Below the pieces are notes generated by a model, which saw only the letters and a program-made list of their open reading frames with translations, was not told the DNA's origin and did no database searches. A stretch of 64,000 bases of DNA. It comes from Marinobacter sp. ELB17 (GTDB lineage Bacteria; Pseudomonadota; Gammaproteobacteria; Pseudomonadales; Oleiphilaceae). The position numbers and the translations under genes are program-made. The stretch covers positions 1-64,000 of the forward strand of contig NZ_AAXY01000014.1 in the NCBI RefSeq assembly GCF_000169375.1, written 5' to 3'. Positions 35,060 to 44,005 of this stretch are shown here, one piece after another (within the stretch, counting starts at the first letter, position 1; every line of letters starts with the position of its first letter).

Positions 35060-36886
35060 TTAATGCTGCGGATTCGGGTGTTTCACCAGGAATGGCCCGA
35101 TGGCCAAATAATCCAGTGCTCCCTGCAGAAACGCACGAACGCCGTCTTCCGGCGAGCTTACGATGGGCTCTTCGTGCATGTTAAAGCTGGTGTTGATCAG
35201 GCTGGGGATGCCGCTGATTTTTTCATATTCTTTGAGAATGTCGTAGTAGCCCGGGTTCACGTGGCGCTGAATCAGCTGGGGCCTGGCGGTGTTGTCGACG
35301 TGCACGGCGGCCGGGCAGTTTTCTTTCATGAACTCGGTGCAGTCAAAAGTGATGGTCATGAATTCGGCGGCGTGTTCGGCGCCTTTGATGTTGTGATAGC
35401 ACTTCTCGCGGGCCTCGTACAAGGTAACCGGTGCGAACGGCATGAATTCTGTGCGGCCCAGGCGCTTATTCAGCCATTGGTTCACTTCGGGCTCCCGGGC
35501 GTGGTACATGATGGTACGGTTGCCAAGGGCACGGGGGCCGTATTCCATGCGGCCGTCAAAACGGGCCACTACGTTGCCGTTGTGGATCAGTTCGGCCACG
35601 TCTTTCGCCAGGTGTTCTGGGCGCTGATACGTTAGACCTTCGGCTTTCAGCGCTGTTTCGATTTCGGATTCGGAGTAATCCGGCCCCATATAACTGTTAT
35701 CAATGGATGGCTTTGCCCCGCCCGGCCAGCTGTGATACATCGCCGCGCCGGTGCCGCAGCCACCGTCGCCCATGTTGGGGTAGACGAAGATGTGGTTCAC
35801 GCCTTCGATTTCAAAAATGCGCTGGTTCAACTTCACGTTGGCGGTAACGCCACCGGACAGCACAATGGTATCGATACCGGTTTTTTTGACCCAATGGCGG
35901 ATGTAATCGGTGGCCACTTTTTCCAGAACGTACTGATAAGCCGCTGCCACGTCTATTTTTGGAAACTTGGACGCCAGGTAACGGGAGAAGAACACGTTAT
36001 TGGCTTCATAAATACGGAAATCACCCGGCGTCTGCTGAATGCGGGACAGCAGTATGTCGCCTAGGATGGACGGATCGCCGTAGGAGGCCAAACCGACGAT
36101 TTTGCCTTCGTGGCGGCTGGGCTTGAAACCCAGACTGGAGGTTACGTGTTCGTACAGGGTGCCCAAAGAATTCGGGAATGGCAGACCGTGCAAACGATGG
36201 ATTTTGCCGTCGCGGCCTTCGCTGATGGAACCGGCCAGGCCGGTGCCGTAGCCATCCAGGGTAACGCACAGGGCACGATCAAAACCGCTGCACAGAAAGC
36301 TGTTAGCAGCGTGGGACAGGTGGTGGTCCATGCGTTTGATGGGGCCACTCCAGCCTACCGAGGCCAGGCCATCGGTCAGTTCTTTCTGCCAGTGCTGGAA
36401 GGACTCTTTTGCGTTTTCGCCCCACTGCCGCGAGGCTTTTAGCGCCATGGTGTTGGATGCTATTTTTGTGGCACCGGTCATGGAGTAATACGAGTTGTAT
36501 AAAAAGCTCTTTTCCATCATGGCGTTGGGGTGGGTTAGCCCGTGAATGGCTTCGCTGCGGTCTGGTACGCGGCCGAGCGCTTCTCTGATTTGTGGGCCCA
36601 GGTCTGTGGGTTCAAACGACTTTATAAATTCTTTTTCGTCTTCCAAGTTTTTGGAAAACAGTTTCTGCTCGTTTTCTGCGGTCAGAAACGGATAGCACAC
36701 CTGGTCAAAATCCGACATGGACAAGCCAGTGTAGGCAAGGGCTTTTTCCAGAGCCAGGCGCGGAAATCCGGATTGCTGTTTAACCCGGGTAAACCGTTCT
36801 TCGCCGGCGGCAAACAGGATGTTGCCGTCTTCAACGATGGATACCGTTGAGTCTTTGTCCAGGGGTGATATGCCAAGCACCTTCAT
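35060..36886 (-). CDS. Carbamoyltransferase, NodU/CmcH family
   Basis: A 608-residue cytoplasmic enzyme. The start VLGISPLDKDSTVSIVEDG, MDHHLSHAANSF near residue 185 and GYGTGLAGS form the YrdC/Kae1-like N-terminal domain with the metal-binding histidines. The C-terminal domain has GRMEYGPRALGNRTI and the closing FNMHEEPIVSSPEDGVRAFL. It should transfer carbamoyl from carbamoyl phosphate to a hydroxyl group of an EPS sugar. It overlaps the upstream deacetylase-like gene by 4 bp. Confidence 0.9.
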   Translation of the reverse strand: MKVLGISPLDKDSTVSIVEDGNILFAAGEERFTRVKQQSGFPRLALEKALAYTGLSMSDFDQVCYPFLTAENEQKLFSKNLEDEKEFIKSFEPTDLGPQIREALGRVPDRSEAIHGLTHPNAMMEKSFLYNSYYSMTGATKIASNTMALKASRQWGENAKESFQHWQKELTDGLASVGWSGPIKRMDHHLSHAANSFLCSGFDRALCVTLDGYGTGLAGSISEGRDGKIHRLHGLPFPNSLGTLYEHVTSSLGFKPSRHEGKIVGLASYGDPSILGDILLSRIQQTPGDFRIYEANNVFFSRYLASKFPKIDVAAAYQYVLEKVATDYIRHWVKKTGIDTIVLSGGVTANVKLNQRIFEIEGVNHIFVYPNMGDGGCGTGAAMYHSWPGGAKPSIDNSYMGPDYSESEIETALKAEGLTYQRPEHLAKDVAELIHNGNVVARFDGRMEYGPRALGNRTIMYHAREPEVNQWLNKRLGRTEFMPFAPVTLYEAREKCYHNIKGAEHAAEFMTITFDCTEFMKENCPAAVHVDNTARPQLIQRHVNPGYYDILKEYEKISGIPSLINTSFNMHEEPIVSSPEDGVRAFLQGALDYLAIGPFLVKHPNPQH

Positions 36887-37908
36887 GCCATTCTCTCCAT
36901 AAGCGTTTGAATGCGGGCCGGTGATGACGCCTGGCCGCCTAATTCATTGAAGAAAAAATCAAAATACTGCCGAAAACTGTCCAGAAATAAGCGCAACTGC
37001 GCCTCGCTCTGAACGTAAGAGGTGTGCCCGGGCACAACGCTGGGGCTGTGAAAGCTCCAGGTAAAGGTGCGCACACCCTGTTTATACAGGGCACGGGTGA
37101 GTTTTATGTGTTCTGCCGGGGCGAAGCCCTCTGGTGACAGCATTAACCGGTCAACCGCGCCCAGGCGCGACAGAATGCCGGGGGCTCTGAATTTTTTCAG
37201 CGCCAGCGCAGATTCGTAGAGCGGAATGGCAAGAGCGTTGGCCCAGCCTATAAATCCGCCGCTGCAGGGGATTTCCAGGATACGTTCGCCGCTGTCGCCC
37301 CCAAACCAGAACGGGTGGGCGTTAAAACGCCGGTAATCCGGGCCGCCGTCTGCCCGGGAATCCAGAGGCGGACACACCGACAAATCGATATTGAAACCCA
37401 GTTCCTGAAGTATGCCGGTGGTGTTTGGCCCAAAGCCGTAACGCCCGGCTTTGTAGGTGGTGGGTTTGGTGCCGAAGTTGTCAGAGATGGTTTGCTGAAG
37501 AATTTTGAGCTTTTGGCGTTCCAGATCCGCCGGCAGGTTGCCCGGGTAGCTGTTGGTGAGGTTGACCACTTCGGTTTGCGGCGGGTTGACCCAGGGGTGT
37601 AAATGAGCGCCGATTTCGCACTGGCCGTCTGAGGCAAACTGCTTCAACAGCCCGTAACCGTGGGGTTGGCTGGCTACCGGGTAGTCGATGACGTAACACG
37701 GGCAAATGCCGTATTCGTTAAAAATACTCTGTACCCGGTCAATATGCGCCATGGCCGACACCTGGTTTGCCTGGGCGTTTGGCTCGGCGCTCCAGTCAAA
37801 TTCTTCTTCGGTGTCGATCACTACGATTAATTGCGGTGGCAATTCGTAGGGCAGGTTGATGGCTTGGCGCTGTGAAAACATAGGTGCGTCCCTAAATTCC
37901 TGTGTCAT
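36883..37908 (-). CDS. Polysaccharide deacetylase family protein (WalW-like)
   Basis: A 341-residue protein with the NodB-like fold: LIVVIDTEEEFDWSAE holds the first acidic motif, CEIGAHLHPWVNPP the H-x3-H motif near residue 105, and YKAGRYGFGPNTTGIL the third. No signal peptide is seen, so it may act on a cytoplasmic lipid-linked precursor. It differs clearly from the second deacetylase at 44006, which points to two distinct de-N-acetylation steps or substrates. Confidence 0.82.
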   Translation of the reverse strand: MTQEFRDAPMFSQRQAINLPYELPPQLIVVIDTEEEFDWSAEPNAQANQVSAMAHIDRVQSIFNEYGICPCYVIDYPVASQPHGYGLLKQFASDGQCEIGAHLHPWVNPPQTEVVNLTNSYPGNLPADLERQKLKILQQTISDNFGTKPTTYKAGRYGFGPNTTGILQELGFNIDLSVCPPLDSRADGGPDYRRFNAHPFWFGGDSGERILEIPCSGGFIGWANALAIPLYESALALKKFRAPGILSRLGAVDRLMLSPEGFAPAEHIKLTRALYKQGVRTFTWSFHSPSVVPGHTSYVQSEAQLRLFLDSFRQYFDFFFNELGGQASSPARIQTLMERMA

Positions 37909-37920
37909 AAAGCCTGCCGC

Positions 37921-39270
37921 CTAGCGCTGACCGCTTAACGCAAAACCGTGGGTTAGCTCTAACCGGATAACGTATTGATCACGGTCGTCGCTGGGCAGAT
38001 CGCTGCGCAGGTAGGCCTGGTTAAACGCCACTGCGAATTCCGTGTTTTCTGCCAGTTGCCGTGACCAGCGGGTATCAAACCGGTGTATCTGATCAACAAT
38101 GGTACCAGCCTGGTCTTCCGCATCGCCCTGCCAGCTGTAGCCAAAGCTGATGCGCTGCAGATCGGTTAATTGCACACCCAAGCTGACGCTGGAGCGGTAC
38201 TCGTGGGTTTTGTCGCCGGTGTTCTGGGATTTCAGCAAGGCGGCTTCTGCGGCCAGGCTGAGCGTGCAGGCGTTGCACAATAGATCGGTGCTGTGTGATA
38301 CGAGTATCGAGTCGCTAACCACTAGGTCTCGCAGCTCGACAGTTTCCGGTAAAAAATCAAATTCGGGCGGCAAATTCAGCGACAGGTCTGTGGTGCTGTC
38401 TGACAGCCTTCGGTTGTACTGAACCGAGGTGCGGTATTGGTCGGCTACCCAGCTGCGGTCTACGAACCCGGTTAATGCATCGCTGTCGCTTTCGCTATTG
38501 TCGGAAAACTCGGTTGTTGCCCAACTTTTACCGCCACCGATGCTGAACGAGCCGTTTTCCAGCTCGCGCCGGTACACCAGTTGGGCGCTGTCGATTGTTT
38601 GGTCAACGCTGTTCCCGTCAGACCAGCTACGGTTGGCATTGAGGCTGGCACTGGAGCGTTCGCTGAGCCTTCGGGTTAGCTCTGCGCCTGCCGTTAAGGA
38701 GTTTTCATCGCTCAAGTCACCGCCACCAAAGCTTTGGCCTGCCTGGCTAAACAGGCGCAAGGTAGACAGGCTGCCCGAATTAAAGCGCAAACCGGCCCCG
38801 GCGCTTAAGGTATTGCGGGTGTCATAACTGGAGGGGTTCACCACGAAACCGGTGTTGTTGCGCACCGAACTGACTGTGTGACCCAGGTTAAAATCTAAAG
38901 GCTGAGCCGGATCGAAATAGGCGTAGCGGGCCGCGCCTGAAATGGAGCTACGGTCTGTTTGGTCGCCAACGGAGGTGTCGCGCCTGGTTTCCAGGGTGCC
39001 ACCGTATTGCAGCGCTAGCGAGTTTGCGCCGCTGGCCAAGGTGCCACCAAGCCGTCCAGACAGGCCAATACTGGGTTCCGTGCGGGTGTCTGTGCCGCCA
39101 GCAGTATCGGTTCGGGTGTGGGTGGCTGCCGTAAAGACGGAAGCGGAACCAGAAATGGATTGGAGTGCGCTGCCATCGGCCACCTGTGCCGCTAGTGGCA
39201 GTGGTAAACCGCATGCCGCAATGAGTGCCACCGACGAGCGGCCAAATCGTTTCCCTGCTCTGCGTTCCAT
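37921..39270 (-). CDS. Outer-membrane beta-barrel protein, PEP-CTERM/XrtA-associated
   Basis: A 449-residue exported protein. A signal peptide ends near residue 28 (PLAAQ). The rest alternates polar and hydrophobic residues in strands (LALQYGGTLETRRDTS, ARYAYFDPAQPLDFNLGH, RTSVQYNRRLS, FAVAFNQAYLRSDL) and ends in a beta-strand, as in outer-membrane barrels. A similar uncharacterised protein is a regular part of XrtA EPS loci (TIGR03016-type). It lies 3 bp before the next gene and probably helps EPS exit together with the export lipoprotein. Confidence 0.8.
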   Translation of the reverse strand: MERRAGKRFGRSSVALIAACGLPLPLAAQVADGSALQSISGSASVFTAATHTRTDTAGGTDTRTEPSIGLSGRLGGTLASGANSLALQYGGTLETRRDTSVGDQTDRSSISGAARYAYFDPAQPLDFNLGHTVSSVRNNTGFVVNPSSYDTRNTLSAGAGLRFNSGSLSTLRLFSQAGQSFGGGDLSDENSLTAGAELTRRLSERSSASLNANRSWSDGNSVDQTIDSAQLVYRRELENGSFSIGGGKSWATTEFSDNSESDSDALTGFVDRSWVADQYRTSVQYNRRLSDSTTDLSLNLPPEFDFLPETVELRDLVVSDSILVSHSTDLLCNACTLSLAAEAALLKSQNTGDKTHEYRSSVSLGVQLTDLQRISFGYSWQGDAEDQAGTIVDQIHRFDTRWSRQLAENTEFAVAFNQAYLRSDLPSDDRDQYVIRLELTHGFALSGQR

Positions 39271-39273
39271 GTG

Positions 39274-40149
39274 TTACTCCTGAAAAACCAGCCCGGCAAA
39301 TTTGTCCGCTTCTAACAGACTAACCGCTTCTGCGATTTCGTCGCCTGTTACTTCGCCAAAGGGCACACCCATGACCACTTGATCGGCAAAGCGTTCGAGT
39401 ATGCGTGCTTCGGTGTTGTCCCGGAACGCCGGAGCGTTGATAACGATGCAGCGGTCCGGATAACGATTTTTCAATTCGCCGATCAGCTCGCGCATGCGCA
39501 CGGCTGAAAACAGCTCTACGGCCGATGACGCCTGGGTACCCGCCGGAATCACGCTTAAACGGGCAACGCCGCTGGCGTACAGTATGTCTCCTATTTTCAA
39601 AGAACGGTCGGCGACGAAGTCGGTCACACCGGCCCCCAGGGTTGCCGACACCAGGTTCTGCAGACTGTGGTTGTACGGATCGCAATCTACCAGCAACGCT
39701 GACGTGTGAGAGTCCAACGCAAAGGCCGCCGCCAGGTTGTAGGCGGTGGCGACGGAACTGCTGTCCTGCCCCAATGAACTGAACATAACCGCAAAATTGC
39801 CCTCGCCGTGGCGGCTACGCAGCTGAATTCGCAGTTCGCGGTAGGCGTCCATCACTTCTTTGTCTGGCATGCCTGGATAGATGATTTTCTTTTCCCGCAA
39901 CTGCTCCCGGCTCCAGGGATTGGGGTTTCCGATCAGTTCCAGCGAAAAGGCAGAGTCATAAACCGTTGGCGGGCGCTCTGAATCGGCACCTTGTACCGCA
40001 CCCAGCTGGCGCCTTGGTGCTTCTACGCCGGCAAAAGGCCGTTCTTTGCGAAAGTTGTCTTCAGAGCGTGCTTCGCCTTCTGAATGGGACGGGCCTTGGC
40101 GTTCTTTCTGATTTTTCAGCAACGCGTTGTAAAGTTTGTTGTCGTCCAT
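39274..40149 (-). CDS. Degenerate BY-kinase / ParA-like EPS protein (pseudo-kinase)
   Basis: A 291-residue protein in the position of the XrtA-associated tyrosine autokinase, directly after Wzz, and of that fold. The Walker A' (SALLVDCDP, 150-158) is kept. The Walker A loop, normally of the form PGEGKT/S, reads SSLGQDSSS (124-132): the invariant lysine is missing. The Walker B aspartate is replaced by Asn238 in IVINAP. The C-terminal tyrosine cluster typical of BY-kinases is also absent. The frame is intact and coupled to its neighbours, so the protein is probably made and acts structurally, as a non-catalytic partner of the Wzz protein. Confidence 0.82.
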   Translation of the reverse strand: MDDNKLYNALLKNQKERQGPSHSEGEARSEDNFRKERPFAGVEAPRRQLGAVQGADSERPPTVYDSAFSLELIGNPNPWSREQLREKKIIYPGMPDKEVMDAYRELRIQLRSRHGEGNFAVMFSSLGQDSSSVATAYNLAAAFALDSHTSALLVDCDPYNHSLQNLVSATLGAGVTDFVADRSLKIGDILYASGVARLSVIPAGTQASSAVELFSAVRMRELIGELKNRYPDRCIVINAPAFRDNTEARILERFADQVVMGVPFGEVTGDEIAEAVSLLEADKFAGLVFQE

Positions 40150-41720
40150 TAGCTGCCCCCGAACCCGGTTAACTCGCGGGCTTTATTGATCAACTGTTCC
40201 GGGGTGACTCCCATTACGCTAAACAGCAATACGCTCAGATATACCGCCATGAACACGCCCAGAATAAACAGTATGGCCATGACATCCTTGCGTAACAGGC
40301 GGTCTTTCCAGGTGCTGCGGTAGTGGGGGATGCTGGTTAGTACCGGAAGGCCGGCAGGCAATGACAGCTGCAGGGCTCGCGGCGAGCGCAGGCGCTGATC
40401 AAACATTACCAGCATAACCAAAAGGCCTAACACCATGGTGCTACCCAAAAACGGGCCGGCCAAACCAACTTGGTAAAGCTGAAGGCCGTCCCAGGTGGTG
40501 GGGTAAGTCGCCGGTTCCTGAATTTTGTAGCTTACGCCCTCGCCCTGTACGTCCAGGGTCATCGATAGTCTTGCGCGCTCCCTGCGTTGCAGCATGTCTT
40601 CGTACACACCGCGGGTGACGTCGTAATCACGCGTTAGCTCAGAGAATTGGGCCTGATTTTCAGCTACGCGCTGAGAACGGTCAAAAGCTTCTTCTAACAG
40701 CCGCTCAAGAGACACCAAGCGGTTAGTTTGCACAGCTAAGCGAGTGGTGCCTTCCGAGAGCTGAATTTTCAGGTTCTCGTAGACCGGGTTTTCCATAACT
40801 TCGGTCACCCCGCCTTCGCGGGAGGACTCACTCTGGCCAGACACCTGGCGTTCCAGGTCGGCAATCTGTGCCTGGGTGCTGATTACGTCTGGATGGCGAT
40901 CCTGATAGCGCAGCAGCAGCGAATCTAATTCCAGCCGCATCGAGGATAAACGGCGCTCCGCGGCGGACTTGCCGGGGTCTACGGTGATGCGGCGTACCGG
41001 TTGTTCTTCAGACAGCTGGGCGCGGGTTAAACGAACTTCGGCCTCGCTTTGCTGAAGTTCCAGCTTCAGGTTTTCAATTTCGCGGCGCAGGCTTTCGATG
41101 CGCGCCATGGCACTGCTTTCGTTGCCGTCTTGGTTGGCACTTTTAAATACTTTAAGCCGCTCCTCCGCTTCTTCCAGCTGTCGTTGGTAGGTTTTTACCT
41201 GGGAGTCGATAAATTCAAACGCACCCTGGCTTTCGGAGCGTTTTTTGCGCACGGAGCGCTCAACAAAGCGGCTTAGCGCTGCGCTGAGCACCTGAAATGA
41301 GGTGTCTGGACTACGGCTGGTGTAGGTCAAATCCAGAAAACTGCTGTTAGACACCCTCAGCCGAATCTGGTTGCGTAATTCGCTGATGATGCCGTTACGG
41401 GCCGCATCCGTTTCGCCGCCGGTGATTAATCCGGTGTCCAGAGCGACTTGCTCCAGAAACGAGCGGCTCTGAATCATCTCGCGGGCTTCATTAATTCGGT
41501 CAAGCTGGGTGACTTCAGCCTGGCCGCGCAGGAGTGGTCCAAGAATGTTGGACTGGTCGGCAAAGAGCACCGCGTGGGAGGTGTAGCTTTTGGGTGTAAC
41601 GTACCCCATTGTTAAAACACCGGCTGTTACCAACATAAAGATAACAGCCGCCGCCAACCTGTGGCGATAAAGCTCAAGCTTTACCGCGCGCAGGGTGTCG
41701 ATGATGAACTGTAGATCCAT
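40149..41720 (-). CDS. XrtA-associated chain length determinant (Wzz family)
   Basis: A 523-residue inner-membrane polysaccharide co-polymerase. Transmembrane helices lie at about 20-40 and near 420-440, with a third at about 485-505. Between the first two is a long periplasmic coiled coil (about 160-390, e.g. IESLRREIENLKLELQQSEA). It sets EPS chain length and bridges to the export lipoprotein. It overlaps the genes on both sides by a single base, an arrangement that suggests fixed stoichiometry. Confidence 0.9.
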   Translation of the reverse strand: MDLQFIIDTLRAVKLELYRHRLAAAVIFMLVTAGVLTMGYVTPKSYTSHAVLFADQSNILGPLLRGQAEVTQLDRINEAREMIQSRSFLEQVALDTGLITGGETDAARNGIISELRNQIRLRVSNSSFLDLTYTSRSPDTSFQVLSAALSRFVERSVRKKRSESQGAFEFIDSQVKTYQRQLEEAEERLKVFKSANQDGNESSAMARIESLRREIENLKLELQQSEAEVRLTRAQLSEEQPVRRITVDPGKSAAERRLSSMRLELDSLLLRYQDRHPDVISTQAQIADLERQVSGQSESSREGGVTEVMENPVYENLKIQLSEGTTRLAVQTNRLVSLERLLEEAFDRSQRVAENQAQFSELTRDYDVTRGVYEDMLQRRERARLSMTLDVQGEGVSYKIQEPATYPTTWDGLQLYQVGLAGPFLGSTMVLGLLVMLVMFDQRLRSPRALQLSLPAGLPVLTSIPHYRSTWKDRLLRKDVMAILFILGVFMAVYLSVLLFSVMGVTPEQLINKARELTGFGGS

Positions 41721-42358
41721 CAGAGCTCGCCTCGGAACAACTGTTTACGGGGTACGCTGATGACGTCACCGGCCTGCAAGGTGTGGTTGGTTTTCATGTC
41801 GCCTTCGGTGAGGATGGCGGCCAGATCCAGGCCGTAGCTTTTATATTCACCGTCTACCTGGCGGTGCAGAACAGCCCGGCCGTCGGCAGCAAAGTCTGTC
41901 ACGCCACCGGCGATGAGTACCAAATCAAGCACGGTCATACCTGGCTGAAAGGCGACTGACTGTGGCGAGGCTACCTGGCCGGTAATGCGCAGGCGGTTGC
42001 GGAATTCTTTGCTGGCCGGCGAGGTGACCATTACCGTCACTTCGGGAGTGCGGATGAACTCAGCCAAGGCGGTGTCTACTTCACTGGCCAGTTCTTCAGG
42101 GCGTTTGCCTTCGGCTTTCACATCGCCCATCAGGGGCATAGAGATAAAGCCGTCCGGGCGAACCACGATGGTTTGGTTCAGTTCCGGGTTACGCCACACG
42201 TGTACTGCGATGGTGTCGCCCACACCGATTTCATAGGCTTCGACTTCCATTTCGGAAGACGGAGGCATTTGTGCGGAAGATGGCAGGCCGGAGCAACCCG
42301 CCAACACGAGTGTGAACAATGCCGTACATACTGCTGCAATCGCTTTAAACCTGCCCAT
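41720..42358 (-). CDS. XrtA-associated polysaccharide export lipoprotein (Wza-like)
   Basis: A 212-residue lipoprotein: lipobox LVLAGC, Cys near residue 22, followed by the Poly_export domain (YEIGVGDTIAVHVWRNPELNQTIVVRPDGFISMPLMGDV) and a SLBB repeat (RITGQVASPQSVAFQPGMTVLDLVLIAGGVTDFA). Export proteins of this type form the outer-membrane channel for EPS. Shorter than Wza, as usual in XrtA loci. Second gene of the minus-strand operon. Confidence 0.93.
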   Translation of the reverse strand: MGRFKAIAAVCTALFTLVLAGCSGLPSSAQMPPSSEMEVEAYEIGVGDTIAVHVWRNPELNQTIVVRPDGFISMPLMGDVKAEGKRPEELASEVDTALAEFIRTPEVTVMVTSPASKEFRNRLRITGQVASPQSVAFQPGMTVLDLVLIAGGVTDFAADGRAVLHRQVDGEYKSYGLDLAAILTEGDMKTNHTLQAGDVISVPRKQLFRGEL

Positions 42359-42393
42359 AATTTTCTCCAGATCCCTGTTTTTTGTCGTTGCTG

Positions 42394-43899
42394 CTATCGC
42401 ACGCCTTTGCCCAGAAGCACCACTTCCACTGTTTGAATCATGATGAGTATGTCCATCAGCAGGCTGTGATTTTTCGAGTAATAAAGGTCGTATTCCAGTT
42501 TGCCTTTGGCGTCTTCTACCGAGGCACCGTAAGGGTATTTAAGTTGGGCCCAGCCCATTAAGCCAGGCTTTACGTAATGCCGTGTGTCGTAAAGCGGTAT
42601 TTTCTCTTTTAATTCAGAGACAAATTCCGGCCGTTCCGGGCGCGGCCCGACAAAACTCATTTCGCCTTTGATCACGTTGTAAATCTGCGGCAGCTCATCC
42701 AACCGGGTGTTGCGTATGAATCCACCAACACGGGTGATGCGATTGTCGTTCGCCGAAGCCCAGCGGGCCTTGCCGTCTTTTTCTGCATCCTGGCGCATGC
42801 TGCGAAATTTATAGATGCGAAATTCTTTGCCCAGCAGGCCGATTCTTTGCTGACTATAAAGCACCGGGCGGCCAGTCTCTAGGAATACTGCAATAGCGGT
42901 TAGTATAATAAAAGGCGACATGATGGCCAGCAACGCGAGGCTGAGCGCAAGATCGACAAAACGCTTGGCAAACGCACGGCTACGAGAGGCGCTAAAGCCG
43001 TCGGAAAACAGGATCCAGGACGGATGCACCATATCGAGTTTGGCTTTTTTCAGCTCGCGCTCGTAAAAATCCACCCCGCTGGTGACGGTGATGCCGCGCA
43101 GTTTGCACTCCATTAAGCCCGCCATTGGCAGGAAGCCACCCTGGGCCTGGCGCCGTTCTTGTGGGGCGATCACAATTTCAGACACTTTGTTGTGGCGGCA
43201 AAACTCATGGAAGTTGACGGGGGCTGGCAGTAACTGATCTTTTTTCACTGCGGCCTGGTCCGGGCTGTCTGCAATGCAGCCGATGATGCGAACGCCCATG
43301 GCGCGCATGTTCTGTTCGTACTCTTGCATTAAGTTAGCGGCAAACGGGCCTGCGCCAAACACGACTACCCGGCGCACCAGTTGTTCTGAATCTACCACTC
43401 TTAAAAAGACCAGCCGGCACAGAATGACAATTAACGAGGAAAGAGCAACGGCGTAAAATAGCGCGGAACTGCCCGGGTCTAGCGCTGGCACAAACAAATA
43501 GATAATGGTGAGCCCCAGGCCGCCTACGAAGCAGTAAGCCACCAGGGTACGGAAAAACAGGGACGCTGTGTTTTCATTGGCAAGGGATGAGTAGCCGCCC
43601 ATAGACAGAGTGCCGGCGCTGAGCATAAGCGAGAAAACCAGCGCGGCTAAGGTGCCAGACGCCAGTTCAGGCGGTAGAGAAATGACCAGATGAACGCCAG
43701 ACGCGAGCAGGCGGTATACAAAAAACAGCAGGCAGAATTCCAACACGCCAAGCAACAGATACGGAATGTGCAGAAACTGTTTCCGAAAACGAATATAGGA
43801 CACACCAAACTTCCTTGCCGCCTGCCAACTGTTTAATCGAAAAATCGACGCTGTGATCTGGTCAATTTTAAGCCATTTGTATCTCTGTGTAACAAGCAT
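42394..43899 (-). CDS. EpsB-type initiating phosphoglycosyl transferase, XrtA-associated
   Basis: A 501-residue polytopic membrane enzyme. Five N-terminal hydrophobic segments and a Rossmann-like region (VVVFGAGPFAANLMQEYEQ) precede the catalytic domain: KRFVDLALSLALLAIMSPFI, YSQQRIGLLGKEFRIYKFRSM and RLDELPQIYNVIKGEMSFVGPRPERPEF. It transfers a sugar phosphate to undecaprenyl phosphate, the first step of repeat-unit synthesis. First gene of the long minus-strand EPS operon, so its promoter must lie in the 43900-44005 gap. Confidence 0.93.
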   Translation of the reverse strand: MLVTQRYKWLKIDQITASIFRLNSWQAARKFGVSYIRFRKQFLHIPYLLLGVLEFCLLFFVYRLLASGVHLVISLPPELASGTLAALVFSLMLSAGTLSMGGYSSLANENTASLFFRTLVAYCFVGGLGLTIIYLFVPALDPGSSALFYAVALSSLIVILCRLVFLRVVDSEQLVRRVVVFGAGPFAANLMQEYEQNMRAMGVRIIGCIADSPDQAAVKKDQLLPAPVNFHEFCRHNKVSEIVIAPQERRQAQGGFLPMAGLMECKLRGITVTSGVDFYERELKKAKLDMVHPSWILFSDGFSASRSRAFAKRFVDLALSLALLAIMSPFIILTAIAVFLETGRPVLYSQQRIGLLGKEFRIYKFRSMRQDAEKDGKARWASANDNRITRVGGFIRNTRLDELPQIYNVIKGEMSFVGPRPERPEFVSELKEKIPLYDTRHYVKPGLMGWAQLKYPYGASVEDAKGKLEYDLYYSKNHSLLMDILIMIQTVEVVLLGKGVR

Positions 43900-44005
43900 T
43901 TACTGCTTTATAACTGTGGAGAAGATATTACGGGTAAGGCGATTGTTTTTGAACCTGCAGTAGGTGAGAATTAAAAAATTACTTGCAATAAGGATGCCCG
44001 TGCCC
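43900..44005. promoter_or_regulatory. Divergent promoter region of the EPS operon
   Basis: About 106 AT-rich bases between the EPS operon (leftward) and the deacetylase gene (rightward). It must hold at least one promoter for each direction. I found no GG-N10-GC sigma-54 site and no copy of the PEP-CTERM upstream box, so EPS synthesis and PEP-CTERM proteins seem to be controlled differently. Confidence 0.4.
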
